64,000 nt of DNA, taken from NCBI RefSeq assembly GCF_021538675.1, contig NZ_JAJUKH010000008.1, positions 62,001 through 126,000 of the forward strand, given 5' to 3'. The notes beneath the pieces were generated by a model. It saw only the letters and a list, made by a program, of their open reading frames with translations. It had not been told where the DNA came from and made no database searches. Every line of letters starts with the position of its first letter. The first letter of the stretch is position 1. Both the position numbers and the translations under genes were made by a program. Below, in pieces: positions 7,299 through 17,854 of this stretch. Source of the stretch: Paenarthrobacter sp. AR 02. GTDB taxonomy: Bacteria; Actinomycetota; Actinomycetes; Actinomycetales; Micrococcaceae.

Positions 7299-8678
7299 AT
7301 GGTTGAACCCTTGATCCGCCCGCTGTCCCAGGCGGACCCGGAGGTCGATCAGGCGATCGCCCAGGAACTCATCCGCCAGCAGTCCACGCTGGAAATGATT
7401 GCTTCCGAGAACTTCGCTCCCACCGCCGTCATGCAGGCGCAGGGATCGGTGCTGACCAATAAGTACGCCGAGGGCTACCCGGGCAAGCGCTACTACGGCG
7501 GCTGCGAACACGTTGATGTGATCGAGCAGCTGGCCATTGACCGCTTGAAGTCCTTGTTCGGCGCCGAGTACGCGAACGTCCAGCCGCACTCCGGTGCCCA
7601 GGCCAATGCCTCCGCCATGCACGCACTCATTACCCCGGGCGACACCATCATGGGCCTGAACCTGGCCCACGGTGGCCACCTGACGCACGGCATGCGCATC
7701 AACTTCTCCGGCAAGTTGTACAACGTTGTTCCCTACGGCGTCCGCGAGGACACCCACACCGTGGACATGGCCGAAGTTGAACGCCTGGCTCTTGAAAACA
7801 AGCCGCAGCTGATCGTCGCCGGCTGGTCCGCCTACGCCCGGCAGCTGGATTTCGCTGAATTCCGCCGCATTGCCGATCTGGTGGGCGCTTACCTCATGGT
7901 TGATATGGCCCACTTCGCCGGGCTGGTGGCAGCGGGACTGCACCCCAGCCCCGTTCCGCACGCCCACATTGTCACCAGCACCACCCACAAGACCCTGGGC
8001 GGACCCCGCGGTGGCGTGATTCTGACCAACGACGCCGACATCGCCAAGAAGGTTAACTCGGCAGTGTTCCCCGGTCAGCAGGGCGGCCCGCTGGAGCACG
8101 TCATCGCCGCCAAGGCCGTCGCTTTCAAGATGGCCGCCGAGCCCGAGTTCCAGGAGCGACAGGTCCGCGTATTGGAAGGCTCCAAGATCCTTGCCCAGCG
8201 CCTCCTCCAGGACGACGTTGCGGCCGCCGGCATCTCCGTTGTCAGCGGCGGAACTGACGTCCACCTGGTGCTCGCAGACCTCCGCCACTCGGTACTGAAC
8301 GGCCAGCAGGCCGAAGACACCCTGCACCGGATCGGCATCACGGTCAACCGCAACGCCGTCCCGTTCGACCCCCGGCCACCCATGGTTTCCTCCGGCCTGC
8401 GCATTGGTACCCCGGCCCTCGCCGCTCGCGGCTTCGGCGCCGAAGACTTCACTGAAGTCTCGGACATCATTGCGACGGCGTTGATCGCCGCGGCACAGAG
8501 CGGCACCTCCGCAGGAACTGAAGCAGGCACCGAAGGTGACGTCGCCCTGGACGATGCCACCGCCGTCGAACTCCGCAACCGCGTCACCGCGCTGGCCGAC
8601 AAGTTCCCCCTTTACCCACACCTCGGCAATGGCGCCAAGGCCAACCTCGAAGCAGAACTGATTGGAGCAGCCCAGTGA
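7299..8678 (+). CDS. glyA: Serine hydroxymethyltransferase (EC 2.1.2.1)
   Basis: A 459-residue PLP enzyme that interconverts glycine plus methylene-THF with serine plus THF. The PLP lysine is Lys231 in [37 protein letters not shown] and [13 protein letters not shown] are all present. An AAGGAG site at 7288-7293 fixes the ATG at 7299. Its place at the head of the sox operon indicates a catabolic copy: it would consume the glycine and methylene-THF made by sarcosine oxidase and pass serine to SdaA. A Gly/Thr-rich insertion near residue 405 ([13 protein letters not shown]) is variable in relatives. It overlaps soxB by 4 bp (GTGA). Confidence 0.97.
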   Translation: MVEPLIRPLSQADPEVDQAIAQELIRQQSTLEMIASENFAPTAVMQAQGSVLTNKYAEGYPGKRYYGGCEHVDVIEQLAIDRLKSLFGAEYANVQPHSGAQANASAMHALITPGDTIMGLNLAHGGHLTHGMRINFSGKLYNVVPYGVREDTHTVDMAEVERLALENKPQLIVAGWSAYARQLDFAEFRRIADLVGAYLMVDMAHFAGLVAAGLHPSPVPHAHIVTSTTHKTLGGPRGGVILTNDADIAKKVNSAVFPGQQGGPLEHVIAAKAVAFKMAAEPEFQERQVRVLEGSKILAQRLLQDDVAAAGISVVSGGTDVHLVLADLRHSVLNGQQAEDTLHRIGITVNRNAVPFDPRPPMVSSGLRIGTPALAARGFGAEDFTEVSDIIATALIAAAQSGTSAGTEAGTEGDVALDDATAVELRNRVTALADKFPLYPHLGNGAKANLEAELIGAAQ

Positions 8679-9895
8679 GTGCAGACCACCTCCCCGAACA
8701 CCCGGACTTCCTCTGGCGCAACCCGGACCCTAAGAAGAGCTACGACGCCGTCATTGTCGGCGGCGGCGGCCACGGCCTGGCCACGGCGTATTACCTGGCC
8801 AAGAATCACGGCATGACCAACATCGCCATCCTGGAAAAGGGCTGGCTGGCCGGTGGCAACATGGCCCGCAACACCACGATCATCCGTTCCAACTACCTCT
8901 GGGACGAGAGCGCCGCCATTTATGAGCACGCCCTCAAGCTTTGGGAGATCCTCCCGGAAGAGCTGGAGTACGACTTCCTGTTCAGCCAGCGCGGCGTGAT
9001 GAACCTGGCCCACACCCTGGGCGATGTCCGCGAAAGTGTCCGCCGCGTGGGTGCCAACAGGCTCAACGGTGTGGATGCCGAGTGGCTCGACCCGCAGCAG
9101 GTCAAGGAACTCTGCCCCATCCTGAACATCAGCGACAACATCCGCTACCCCGTCATGGGTGCCACGTACCAGCCGCGTGCAGGCATCGCGAAGCACGACC
9201 ACGTGGCCTGGGCCTTTGCCCGCAAGTGCGATGAACTCGGCGTGGACATCATCCAGAACTGTGAAGTCACCGGCTTCATCAAGGACGGCAACCGCGTCAC
9301 CGGCGTCAAGACCACCCGCGGCACCATCAACACCGAAAAGGTAGGCCTCTGCGCCGCCGGCCACAGCTCGGTCCTGGCGGAAATGGCCGGTTTCCGCCTG
9401 CCGATCCAGTCGCACCCGCTCCAGGCACTGGTGTCCGAACTGCACGAACCCGTCCACCCCACGGTGGTCATGTCCAACCACGTTCACGTCTACGTGTCCC
9501 AGGCTCACAAGGGCGAACTGGTGATGGGCGCCGGCGTTGACTCCTACAACGGCTACGGCCAGCGCGGCTCGTTCCACGTGATCGAGGAGCAGATGGCAGC
9601 AGCGGTGGAGCTCTTCCCGATCTTCGCCCGGGCCCACGTGCTCCGGACCTGGGGCGGCATTGTGGACACCACCCTGGACGCCTCACCGATTGTGGGCCTC
9701 TCCCCCGTGGAGAACATGTTCGTCAACTGTGGTTGGGGAACCGGCGGCTTCAAGGGGACCCCTGCAGCCGGCCTGACCTTCGCGCACACCATCGCCACCG
9801 GTGCGCCGCACAAGCTGAACAAGCCGTTCGCGCTGGAACGCTTCGAGACCGGCGCCTTGATCGACGAACACGGCGCCGCAGCCGTGGCCCACTAG
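8675..9895 (+). CDS. soxB: Sarcosine oxidase subunit beta
   Basis: The catalytic flavin subunit of heterotetrameric sarcosine oxidase, 406 residues. The N-terminal dinucleotide fold is [20 protein letters not shown] (about 23-42). The segment [16 protein letters not shown] contains His174, at the position where corynebacterial SoxB carries covalent FMN (about His172-175 by author numbering). C-terminal [14 protein letters not shown] closes the FAD site. It oxidises sarcosine to glycine, releasing hydrogen peroxide and methylene-THF together with SoxA. The GTG start overlaps the glyA stop. Relative to the monomeric enzyme it is a different, larger system. Confidence 0.97.
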   Translation: MSADHLPEHPDFLWRNPDPKKSYDAVIVGGGGHGLATAYYLAKNHGMTNIAILEKGWLAGGNMARNTTIIRSNYLWDESAAIYEHALKLWEILPEELEYDFLFSQRGVMNLAHTLGDVRESVRRVGANRLNGVDAEWLDPQQVKELCPILNISDNIRYPVMGATYQPRAGIAKHDHVAWAFARKCDELGVDIIQNCEVTGFIKDGNRVTGVKTTRGTINTEKVGLCAAGHSSVLAEMAGFRLPIQSHPLQALVSELHEPVHPTVVMSNHVHVYVSQAHKGELVMGAGVDSYNGYGQRGSFHVIEEQMAAAVELFPIFARAHVLRTWGGIVDTTLDASPIVGLSPVENMFVNCGWGTGGFKGTPAAGLTFAHTIATGAPHKLNKPFALERFETGALIDEHGAAAVAH

Positions 9896-9911
9896 CCAGG
9901 ACAGGACAGAC

Positions 9912-10313
9912 ATGCTCCTCATTTCTTGCCCCAACTGCGGGCCACGCGACGAAACCGAATTCCACTACGGCGGACAGGCGCACATCGCCTACCCGGAAAA
10001 CCCCAACGAGCTCAGGGACCGCGAGTGGGCCGAGTACCTCTTCTACCGCGAGAACACCAAGGGCACTTTCGCCGAGCGCTGGGTCCACAGCACCGGGTGC
10101 CGCCAGTGGTTCAACATGCTGCGGGACACCGTGAGCTACGACATCCACTCGATCTACGCGATGGGCCAGCAACGCCCCGATCTCCAGGCAGACAAACCGG
10201 GCGAGTTCAGCCAGACCGGCGAGTTCGGCCAGGAACCCGGCTTGGCCCCCGGCGCCGCCACCACAAGCACCGGCGCCGCTACCACCGCACCCACCTCCTC
10301 GGAAGGAGTCTAG
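9912..10313 (+). CDS. soxD: Sarcosine oxidase subunit delta
   Basis: The small zinc subunit of the sarcosine oxidase complex. Cys6 and Cys9 ([13 protein letters not shown]), His59 and Cys63 ([12 protein letters not shown]) match the usual zinc ligands. At 133 residues it is longer than the roughly 100-residue norm because of a C-terminal tail rich in Gly, Ala and Thr after about residue 95. It lies 16 bp after soxB and 2 bp before soxA. Confidence 0.95.
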   Translation: MLLISCPNCGPRDETEFHYGGQAHIAYPENPNELRDREWAEYLFYRENTKGTFAERWVHSTGCRQWFNMLRDTVSYDIHSIYAMGQQRPDLQADKPGEFSQTGEFGQEPGLAPGAATTSTGAATTAPTSSEGV

Positions 10314-10315
10314 AA

Positions 10316-13261
10316 GTGACCAGCAAGAACGCACGCCTCGCCACCGGCGGACGCATCGATCGCAGCATCTCCTGGCGCTTCACCGTGGACGGCCAGGAAT
10401 TCACTGGCCACCCGGGTGACACCATCGCATCGGCGCTGCTGGCCAACGGCCACATCAACGCCGGCAACTCCCTTTACGAGGACCGCCCGCGCGGCATCAT
10501 GGCCGCCGGCGTGGAAGAGTCCAACGCCCTGGTCAAGATCGCCCCTCGCTTCCCGGGCCACGTAGCCGAGTCCATGCTTCCCGCCACGGCAGTGTCTTTG
10601 GTGGACGGCATGAAAATTGAGCTCCTGTCAGGTCTGGGCAAGCTGGACCCTAACGAGGACAAGGCCGAGTACGACAAAAAGTACGTCCACACCGACGTCC
10701 TGGTAGTTGGCGGCGGCATTGCCGGCCTGGCAGCTGCCCGCGAGGCCGTCCGCACCGGCGCCCGCGTCATCCTCATCGACGACCAGCCCGAGCTCGGCGG
10801 CGCCTTGCTTTCGGGTTCCACCGCTGAAGGCCTGGCCGACACCGTTGAGGGCAAGCCGGCCCTGGAATGGGTTGCGGACGTTGAAGCGGAGCTGGTCTCG
10901 GCCGCGGAATGCACGGTGCTGAACCGCACCACCGCTTTCGGTTCCTATGATTCCAACTACTTCATCGCAGCCCAGAACCGCACGGACCACCTGAGCGTTC
11001 CTGCAGCCCCGGGAGTCTCCCGCCAGCGTATTTGGCACATCCGTGCTAAGCAGGTTGTCCTGGCCCCCGGCGCCCACGAACGTCCCCTGGTGTTCGAGAA
11101 CAACGATCGTCCGGGCATCATGCTCGCCTCCGCTGCACGCACGTACCTCAACCGGTACGCCGTCGCCGCCGGTTCGCGGGTGGTCATCACCACCACCAAC
11201 GACTCCGCCTACGCGCTTGCCGCGGACCTGAAGGCAGCAGGCGTGGCGATTGCCGCCGTCGTGGACGCCCGTCCGCAGATCAGCGCAAAGGCCGCTGCCG
11301 CCGTCGAGTCCGGTATCCGGGTACTGATCGGCAGCGCCGTGGCGGACACCTCCGCGGATGAGAACGGCCGCCTGAATGGCGTCACCGTCCGCAGCATCAA
11401 CGACGACGGCGAACTCACCTCGGGCGTCGAACAGCTGGCTGCCGATCTGCTCGCCGTTTCCGGTGGCTGGAGCCCGGTGGTCCACCTCCACAGCCAGCGC
11501 CAAGGCAAGCTGCGTTGGGACGACGAGCTCGCAGCTTTCATTCCCGCCAAGCCGGTCCGCGATCAGCAGGTGGTGGGTGCAGGCCGTGGCACCTTTGAAC
11601 TCGAGGACTGCCTGGCCGAGGGCATTTCCGCGGGAGCAGCAGCGTCCATTGCTGCCGGCTTTGAGTCGGCAACCACCCCGGTGGAACTGCAGGAACCCGT
11701 GGCCAGCGCACCGAGCCGCCAGCTCTGGCTGGTTCCCGGCCAGACCGGTGAGCCGGGCGAATGGCACCACCACTTCGTCGACTTCCAGCGCGACCAGTCA
11801 GTAGCCGATGTGCTTCGCTCCACCGGTGCCGGCATGCGGTCCGTGGAACACGTCAAGCGGTACACCTCCATCAGCACCGCGAACGACCAGGGCAAGACGT
11901 CCGGCGTCAACGCGATCGGCGTCATCGCCGCTGCGCTGAAGTTCGGCGGCGCCGAGAGCATCCCCGGAGTGGGCGAGATCGGCACCACCGCGTACCGTGC
12001 ACCGTTCACACCCGTGGCCTTCGCAGCGTTGGCAGGCCGCCAGCGCGGCGAGCTGTTCGACCCCGCCCGCGTCACCTCAATCCACCCGTGGCACGTTGCC
12101 CAGGGCGCACTGTTTGAAGATGTTGGACAGTGGAAGCGCCCCTGGTACTACCCGCAGGGCAGCGAGGACATGGACACCGCGGTCCTGCGTGAGTGCGCTG
12201 CCGTCCGCGATTCCGTGGGCTTCATGGACGCCACCACGCTGGGCAAGATCGAAATCCGCGGAAAGGACGCCGGTGAATTCCTGAACCGCGTGTACACCAA
12301 CGCGTTCAAGAAGCTCGCCCCGGGATCCGCCCGCTACGGTGTCATGTGCACCCTGGATGGCATGATCTTCGACGACGGCGTGACCCTTCGCCTGGACGAG
12401 GACCGCTACTTCATGACCACCACAACAGGCGGCGCCGCCAAGGTGCTGGACTGGCTGGAAGAGTGGCACCAGACGGAGTGGCCGGAACTGGACGTCGTGT
12501 TCACGTCCGTGACGGAGCAGTGGACCACCATCGCCGTCGTGGGCCCGAAGTCCCGCGCAGTCCTGGCCAAGGTTGCCCCGCAGCTCGCCGAAAACGGTGG
12601 CCTTGACGCTGAAGCCTTCCCGTTCATGACGTTCCGCGAAACCACACTGGCCTCAGGAGTGCAGGCACGTGTTTGCCGTATCTCCTTCTCCGGTGAACTC
12701 GCCTACGAAATCAACGTTCCGGCCTGGTACGGACTCAACACCTGGGAAGCTGTTGCTGCCGCGGGTGCGGAGTTCAACATCACCCCGTACGGCACCGAAA
12801 CCATGCACGTGCTCCGCGCCGAAAAGGGCTACCCGATTGTTGGGCAGGACACCGACGGAACGGTAACCCCGCAGGACGCCGGCATGGACTGGATTGTTTC
12901 CAAGGCCAAGGACTTCGTCGGCAAGCGCTCCTACCTCCGGGAGGACGCCAGCCGCGAGGACCGCAAGCACCTGGTCAGTGTCCTTCCCGTGGACCACTCG
13001 CTGAGGTTGCCGGAAGGCACCCAGTTGGTGGAGAAGGGCATCCCGGTCAACCCGGCCAACGGACCCGTCCCCATGGAAGGCTTCGTGACCTCCAGCTACC
13101 ACAGCGCCGCGCTTGGCCGCTCCTTCGGCCTGGCCCTCATTCAAAACGGCCGCAACCGCATCGGTGAAACCCTCCAGGCCTCCCTGGGAGACCAATTGGT
13201 GGACGTGGTTGTTGGCGAAACCGTACTTTTCGATGCTGAAGGGACCCGCAAAGATGGCTGA
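10316..13261 (+). CDS. soxA: Sarcosine oxidase subunit alpha
   Basis: A 981-residue subunit. The first part (about 20-100) is a ferredoxin-like Fer2_4 segment ([21 protein letters not shown]), then an NAD-binding fold ([18 protein letters not shown], about 128-145), and the last 400 residues are an aminomethyltransferase/GcvT-like folate domain with the ending typical of SoxA. It binds NAD+ and THF and captures the methyl carbon as methylene-THF. The GTG at 10316 is chosen because GGAAGGAG lies 8 bases before it and homologues begin there; the open frame extends further upstream only as a shadow over soxD. Confidence 0.96.
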   Translation: MTSKNARLATGGRIDRSISWRFTVDGQEFTGHPGDTIASALLANGHINAGNSLYEDRPRGIMAAGVEESNALVKIAPRFPGHVAESMLPATAVSLVDGMKIELLSGLGKLDPNEDKAEYDKKYVHTDVLVVGGGIAGLAAAREAVRTGARVILIDDQPELGGALLSGSTAEGLADTVEGKPALEWVADVEAELVSAAECTVLNRTTAFGSYDSNYFIAAQNRTDHLSVPAAPGVSRQRIWHIRAKQVVLAPGAHERPLVFENNDRPGIMLASAARTYLNRYAVAAGSRVVITTTNDSAYALAADLKAAGVAIAAVVDARPQISAKAAAAVESGIRVLIGSAVADTSADENGRLNGVTVRSINDDGELTSGVEQLAADLLAVSGGWSPVVHLHSQRQGKLRWDDELAAFIPAKPVRDQQVVGAGRGTFELEDCLAEGISAGAAASIAAGFESATTPVELQEPVASAPSRQLWLVPGQTGEPGEWHHHFVDFQRDQSVADVLRSTGAGMRSVEHVKRYTSISTANDQGKTSGVNAIGVIAAALKFGGAESIPGVGEIGTTAYRAPFTPVAFAALAGRQRGELFDPARVTSIHPWHVAQGALFEDVGQWKRPWYYPQGSEDMDTAVLRECAAVRDSVGFMDATTLGKIEIRGKDAGEFLNRVYTNAFKKLAPGSARYGVMCTLDGMIFDDGVTLRLDEDRYFMTTTTGGAAKVLDWLEEWHQTEWPELDVVFTSVTEQWTTIAVVGPKSRAVLAKVAPQLAENGGLDAEAFPFMTFRETTLASGVQARVCRISFSGELAYEINVPAWYGLNTWEAVAAAGAEFNITPYGTETMHVLRAEKGYPIVGQDTDGTVTPQDAGMDWIVSKAKDFVGKRSYLREDASREDRKHLVSVLPVDHSLRLPEGTQLVEKGIPVNPANGPVPMEGFVTSSYHSAALGRSFGLALIQNGRNRIGETLQASLGDQLVDVVVGETVLFDAEGTRKDG

Positions 13262-13883
13262 AACAGCAACCCCCGCAGAAACCGTGAGCCGTGCACGCCG
13301 CAGCCCGGCCCAGCACCTGGCTGAGGCGTTCACGTCCGGCTCAGTTCCGGGCACAGTGACGCTCACCGAGATCCCGTACCAGGCCATGGTGGGCATCCGG
13401 GTTGACCGGACGTCCGACGCCGGCGCCCGCGTTGCGTCCGTCGTCGGCGGCTTGCCTGCCGCTTGTGGCGAGGTGACGGGCAACGATTCCGTCAACACCC
13501 TGTGGCTCGGCCCCACCGAGTTCCTGGTGGTGGCTCCCGAGGAAGCCCACGATTCCCTGGGCGGCTCCCTGGGCAGCGATCTGACCACTGCCTTGGGCAA
13601 CGACGCCGGCCAGGTGGTGGACCTGTCCGCCAACCGCACCACGTTCGAGCTCTCCGGCAGCCACGCCCGGGCAGTCCTGGAGAAGACTTGCTCCCTGGAC
13701 CTGCACCCCAGGGTCTTCAAGCCGGGCACGGCTGTTTCCACGGAACTTGCACACATCCCGGTGATGCTGTGGAAGACCTCCGAGGACTCCTACCGGATCT
13801 TTCCCCGGGCCTCGTTTGCCGACTTCCTGGGCCGTTGGCTCCTGGATGCCATGAGGGAATACGCCTCCCCCGAGGTCCCCTGA
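13254..13883 (+). CDS. soxG: Sarcosine oxidase subunit gamma
   Basis: A 209-residue GcvT-related subunit that packs against SoxA. Recognisable pieces are [11 protein letters not shown], the central [15 protein letters not shown], and the C-terminal [20 protein letters not shown]. The ATG at 13254 overlaps the end of soxA by 8 bp, and the TGA overlaps the sdaA ATG (TGATG), so the whole block is translationally coupled. Confidence 0.94.
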   Translation: MAETATPAETVSRARRSPAQHLAEAFTSGSVPGTVTLTEIPYQAMVGIRVDRTSDAGARVASVVGGLPAACGEVTGNDSVNTLWLGPTEFLVVAPEEAHDSLGGSLGSDLTTALGNDAGQVVDLSANRTTFELSGSHARAVLEKTCSLDLHPRVFKPGTAVSTELAHIPVMLWKTSEDSYRIFPRASFADFLGRWLLDAMREYASPEVP

Positions 13884-15274
13884 TGGCACTGAGTGTGCTT
13901 GACCTGTTTTCTGTTGGCATCGGGCCGTCCTCCTCACACACGGTCGGCCCGATGCGCGCGGCAAAGCAGTTCACGGACGGTCTTGAATCGTCCGGCCAGC
14001 TCCCGGCCACGGTGCGCGTCCAGGCTGAGCTTTTCGGCTCCCTGGGCGCCACCGGCCGGGGCCACGGCTCAGACAAAGCCGTGGTGCTGGGACTGCAGGG
14101 CCACTCTCCCGAAACTGTGGATACCCACACAGCGGATGACCAGGTGGCCGCCGCTGCCTTGGACGCCGAGCTACGTCTGGGCGGGAATCACCGCGTTGAC
14201 TTCAATTGGGACGAGGACGTGGTCCTGCACCGCCGCAAGTCCCTCCCCGCCCACCCCAACGGCATGACGTTCCGGGCCCTGGACCACACCGGCACGGTCC
14301 TTCGGGAGCGCAGCTACTACTCCATCGGGGGCGGCTTCGTGGTGGACGGCGACGTCTCCGGAGCCGACAAAGTGGTGGCAGATAACACGGTGCTCCCATA
14401 CCCGTTCACCACGGCAGACCAACTCCTGGAGATCTGCGGGCGCGAAGGCATGTCCATCTCCGACGTCATGCTGGCCAACGAACTGGTGTGGCGTTCCGAG
14501 GAAGAACTTCGTGAACGGCTGCTGGGCATTTGGGCCGTCATGCAGGAATGCGTGGACAACGGCTGCTCTGCCGAGGGAATCCTGCCGGGAGGCCTGAAGG
14601 TCAGGCGACGGGCGCCGTCGTTGTTCAAGAAGCTCTCCGAGACCGACGCCGACCTGAACGGCGCGAATTCAGCCGACCCCCTCCTGGCCATGGAATGGGT
14701 GAACCTGTTCGCCCTGGCCGTGAACGAGGAAAACGCGGCGGGCGGCAGGATTGTCACTGCACCCACCAACGGTGCCGCCGGAATTGTCCCGGCCGTGCTG
14801 CACTATTACACCAAGTTTGTTCCGGGAGCCAACGACGACGGCGTCGTGCGGTTCCTGCTGGCGGCGGCCGCCGTCGGAATCCTGTTCAAGATCAACGCCT
14901 CCATCTCCGGCGCCGAGGTTGGCTGCCAGGGCGAGGTAGGTTCGGCCTGCTCCATGGCCGCCGCCGGACTCTGCGAAGTCCTTGGCGGAACTCCGGAGCA
15001 AGTGGAAAATGCGGCCGAGGTGGGCATTGAACACAACCTGGGCCTGACCTGCGATCCCGTGGGCGGGCTGGTGCAGATCCCCTGCATCGAGCGCAACGCC
15101 ATTGCCAGCGTCAAGGCGATCAACGCAGCCCGCCTTGCACTGCATGGCGATGGCAGCCACAAGGTATCGCTGGACAAAGCCATCAAGACCATGCGCGAAA
15201 CGGGCGCAGATATGAAATCCAAGTACAAAGAGACCTCCCGTGGGGGCCTCGCCGTCAACGTAGTGGAGTGCTAG
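13883..15274 (+). CDS. sdaA: L-serine ammonia-lyase, iron-sulfur type (EC 4.3.1.17)
   Basis: Deaminates L-serine to pyruvate and ammonia. The 463-residue single chain joins the beta domain ([22 protein letters not shown] at the start) and the alpha domain ([17 protein letters not shown]). Cysteines for the oxygen-sensitive 4Fe-4S cluster are in [11 protein letters not shown] and [12 protein letters not shown]. The start overlaps the soxG stop. In this operon it finishes the route sarcosine to glycine to serine to pyruvate, so sarcosine can serve as a carbon and nitrogen source. Confidence 0.97.
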   Translation: MALSVLDLFSVGIGPSSSHTVGPMRAAKQFTDGLESSGQLPATVRVQAELFGSLGATGRGHGSDKAVVLGLQGHSPETVDTHTADDQVAAAALDAELRLGGNHRVDFNWDEDVVLHRRKSLPAHPNGMTFRALDHTGTVLRERSYYSIGGGFVVDGDVSGADKVVADNTVLPYPFTTADQLLEICGREGMSISDVMLANELVWRSEEELRERLLGIWAVMQECVDNGCSAEGILPGGLKVRRRAPSLFKKLSETDADLNGANSADPLLAMEWVNLFALAVNEENAAGGRIVTAPTNGAAGIVPAVLHYYTKFVPGANDDGVVRFLLAAAAVGILFKINASISGAEVGCQGEVGSACSMAAAGLCEVLGGTPEQVENAAEVGIEHNLGLTCDPVGGLVQIPCIERNAIASVKAINAARLALHGDGSHKVSLDKAIKTMRETGADMKSKYKETSRGGLAVNVVEC

Positions 15275-15276
15275 CC

Positions 15277-16176
15277 ATGACTGCCATTCAAGCTGAAACC
15301 GCCGTTCCTTCCGGCCCGGAGACCACCGTGGAACACGTCCTCACCCTGGATTGTCCCGAGGGTCCGGGAATCGTGCACGCAGTGTCCGGGTTCCTGCTGG
15401 ATCACGGCTGCGACATCATCGACAACAAACAGTTCGGCGATCGCGCCGAGGGTCACTTCTTCATGCGCGTGCACTTCGCGTCCGACGGCGATGCCTCCAC
15501 GGTGGATGCCCTGCGGGAGGCTTTTGCGCCGGTGGGCGACAAGTACGCCATGAACTGGCAGCTGGAACGCCAGGGTTACAAACGCCGCGTGCTGATCATG
15601 GTTTCCAAGTTCGGGCACTGCCTGAACGACCTCCTGTTCCGGGCAAGGATCGGTGAGCTGCCCATCGACGTGGTGGGCGTCGTGTCCAACCACACCGATC
15701 ACCAGGGCCTGGCGGAGTGGCACGGGATTCCGTTCTTCCACGTCCCCGTCACGGCTGCCACCAAGCCCGAGGCCGAGGGTCGCCTGTTGGAGATCATCGA
15801 TGAGCTGGACGTTGAGCTCATTGTCCTGGCCCGTTACATGCAGGTGCTCAGCGATGACCTGGCACGCAAGCTCGACGGCCGGGCCATCAACATCCACCAC
15901 TCGTTCCTGCCCAGCTTCAAGGGTGCCAAGCCGTACCACCAGGCCTACGCCCGCGGCGTGAAAACCGTGGGTGCCACGGCCCACTACGTGAACGGGGAGC
16001 TGGATGAAGGGCCCATCATCGCCCAGCAGGTGGTGGAAGTGGACCACACGTTCGGCCCGGAGGACCTTGTAGCCGCCGGCCGTGATACCGAATGCAAGGC
16101 ACTCAGCAACGCCGTTCGCTGGCACTGCGAGGGCCGGATCATCCTGAATGGGAACAGGACGATCGTGTTGAAGTAG
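15277..16176 (+). CDS. purU: Formyltetrahydrofolate deformylase (EC 3.5.1.10)
   Basis: Hydrolyses 10-formyl-THF to formate and THF. The 299-residue protein has an N-terminal ACT domain (TLDCPEGPGIVHAVSGFLLDHG, about 20-100) and a formyltransferase-like catalytic domain with the catalytic Asn-His-Asp set in VVSNH, INIHHSFLPSFKGAKPY and HYVNGELDEGPII. A GTG nine bases earlier (15268) is possible; the ATG at 15277 gives the usual N-terminus. It lies at the end of the sox operon and would free THF when one-carbon units from sarcosine exceed demand. Confidence 0.95.
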   Translation: MTAIQAETAVPSGPETTVEHVLTLDCPEGPGIVHAVSGFLLDHGCDIIDNKQFGDRAEGHFFMRVHFASDGDASTVDALREAFAPVGDKYAMNWQLERQGYKRRVLIMVSKFGHCLNDLLFRARIGELPIDVVGVVSNHTDHQGLAEWHGIPFFHVPVTAATKPEAEGRLLEIIDELDVELIVLARYMQVLSDDLARKLDGRAINIHHSFLPSFKGAKPYHQAYARGVKTVGATAHYVNGELDEGPIIAQQVVEVDHTFGPEDLVAAGRDTECKALSNAVRWHCEGRIILNGNRTIVLK

Positions 16177-16192
16177 GGCTTGCTGCGCCGGG

Positions 16193-16253
16193 ATCGCGGG
16201 TCAGCTGCGAATTCGCTGTTCTTTAGCATGCGAATTCGCAGCGGACCCGCGAT
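16193..16253. terminator. Long hairpin between convergent purU and PucR genes
   Basis: A 24-bp inverted repeat with one mismatch (arms 16193-16216 and 16230-16253, containing CTGCGAATTCGC) and a 13-base loop. It lies between two stop codons and can terminate in both directions. No T-tract is present. Confidence 0.7.
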
Positions 16254-16270
16254 TTCGCGTTCACCGGGAG

Positions 16271-17746
16271 CTACAACCGCGCCAGCCGGGTTGCCAGATG
16301 CAGGGCGGCCAGCCGGCCCGTTCCCCGCGGATCTCCGCCGCAGAGCTCAAAAATCCGCTGCAAGCGGTGATGCATGGATTGCCGCTCCAAGTGCAGCTCG
16401 CGGGCAGCTTGGGCAGTGTTGCATCCGGTATCCAGCCACACGGTCAGCGTCCGCAGCAGCTCCGACCGTTTCAAACGGTCATGCCCGACGACGGCCCCCA
16501 ACTGCCGCTGTACGAACACTTCCCGGGTTGCGGCGTCCAGGGACTCCTGGGCCAGCAACTCGACGGCGAAGGCCTCGGCGTCCACGACTCCGCCGTTCCC
16601 TGACCCGCTCTCCTGGGCAACGAGATCCAGGGCACGGCGAGCTTCGGCCAAGGACCACGGAGCATCGTCAATCCCACTCCCCAACGGGCCCACGGACACC
16701 ACGGATCCGGGCGGGATGTCCACGGCGGCCAAGGCATCAGCCAAAGCCGTACGGCTGGAATGGCCATCCGGGAGTGCCGCCAGGGCGATCAACTCAGCGT
16801 TGTTGGCGTAGCTGGCGCTGTGCGGCACCTGTTCCCGGAGCACCGTATCCACGGCCGGCCGCAGATGCCCTGCTCCAGTGGATCGGATCACCACCGCGGC
16901 CACCTTGCCATCCGTTGGAAATCCCGACGCCGGGCCCAGTTGCCGCAGTTGCCACGCCTGGCTGCCGGAATTGATGGCGCGCATCAGCTCTATGCCTGCC
17001 AACTCCTTCAGCCCTGGCGGCATCCGTTGCAGCAAGGCAAGGCCCAGGATGTCCACGGATCTCTCCCCCGCCACGCGCGCGAGTCCGGAGTCGCCGTCGT
17101 CGGGCACAACCAGCTCAAGGCGGGCCGCCAGCACGCCCCGAACCGGAACGTCAACGGTGGTGACCACACCGCCCGGGGCGGGTCCGGCGGACGCGCCCAG
17201 CGTGACACCCGACGGCGAGACCAGCCTGGCACCTGTCCCGGTCCTATCAGCCAACACAGTCAGGAGCTGATCGAGTCCGCCGCCGTGGGCGAGTTCGGCG
17301 GCCATGGCGTGGCTGGCCTGGTCGCCGCGTTGCAGGTGTTTCACGGATTCGCTGACCAGGAGCGAGTTGATTTCCTGCATGACGGCGACAAACGGAACAA
17401 CCCGGCGCAGCTCTATGACGGGAAGGCCCGCTGTTTCGGCCGCTTCCAGCATGTCCGCGGGGATGGCGGGGAGGGCCGGTCCGGTTTCCAAGGCGAGCGC
17501 CGCGATCCCGCGGGCGGCCAGTTCCCGGATGTAATCCGCGCGGCGTTCCGCTGACTCGGCTCCCAGAGCCTGGCCACCGCTGAGGAGCAGCTCCCCGCCC
17601 CGAAGCAGTGGGGCAATGTCCAGAACCTCGCTGGAGTGGACCCAGCGGACCGGCCGCTGCGGTGCGTCGGCCATGCGCGTCAGGATGATGGGGTCGGCCT
17701 TCGTGAGTACTTCGCTCTTGAGAGCCTGATCAAGCAGGATGGACAT
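16271..17746 (-). CDS. PucR-family transcriptional regulator
   Basis: A 491-residue regulator with the full PucR layout: an N-terminal PucR sensing domain (about 1-125, with RWVHSSEVLDIAPLLRGGELLLSGG), a central GGDEF-like CdaR region, and a C-terminal helix-turn-helix (TLTVWLDTGCNTAQAARELHLERQSMHHRLQRI). The start MSILLDQ at 17746 aligns with the domain beginning. PucR-type proteins often activate purine, allantoin or GABA catabolism. It is divergent from an NCS1 transporter and a NodB-fold hydrolase, which it probably controls. Confidence 0.9.
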   Translation of the reverse strand: MSILLDQALKSEVLTKADPIILTRMADAPQRPVRWVHSSEVLDIAPLLRGGELLLSGGQALGAESAERRADYIRELAARGIAALALETGPALPAIPADMLEAAETAGLPVIELRRVVPFVAVMQEINSLLVSESVKHLQRGDQASHAMAAELAHGGGLDQLLTVLADRTGTGARLVSPSGVTLGASAGPAPGGVVTTVDVPVRGVLAARLELVVPDDGDSGLARVAGERSVDILGLALLQRMPPGLKELAGIELMRAINSGSQAWQLRQLGPASGFPTDGKVAAVVIRSTGAGHLRPAVDTVLREQVPHSASYANNAELIALAALPDGHSSRTALADALAAVDIPPGSVVSVGPLGSGIDDAPWSLAEARRALDLVAQESGSGNGGVVDAEAFAVELLAQESLDAATREVFVQRQLGAVVGHDRLKRSELLRTLTVWLDTGCNTAQAARELHLERQSMHHRLQRIFELCGGDPRGTGRLAALHLATRLARL

Positions 17747-17757
17747 GACACTCCGTA

Positions 17758-17815
17758 TGATCTGGACGCACTTCTTCAGACACATCGTATCTTGTTGCTG
17801 TGATCTGACGCACAT
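17758..17815. promoter_or_regulatory. Direct-repeat operator candidate between PucR and NCS1 genes
   Basis: TGATCTGGACGCAC (17758) and TGATCTGACGCACAT (17801) are near-identical direct repeats 43 bp (about four helical turns) apart in the 108-bp divergent intergenic region. This suits an activator that binds the same face of the helix. Confidence 0.45.
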
Positions 17816-17854
17816 AGCCTTAAGGGGTCCCTTTCACACACGGAGGCTCTCCCC

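Noticed and set aside
7251..8621. Very long minus-strand frame opposite glyA
   Set aside because: It mirrors glyA exactly and has no recognisable domain; such mirror frames are common in GC-rich DNA. The same applies to long frames opposite creatinase, soxA, mtlA, ptsI and the WXG100 gene.
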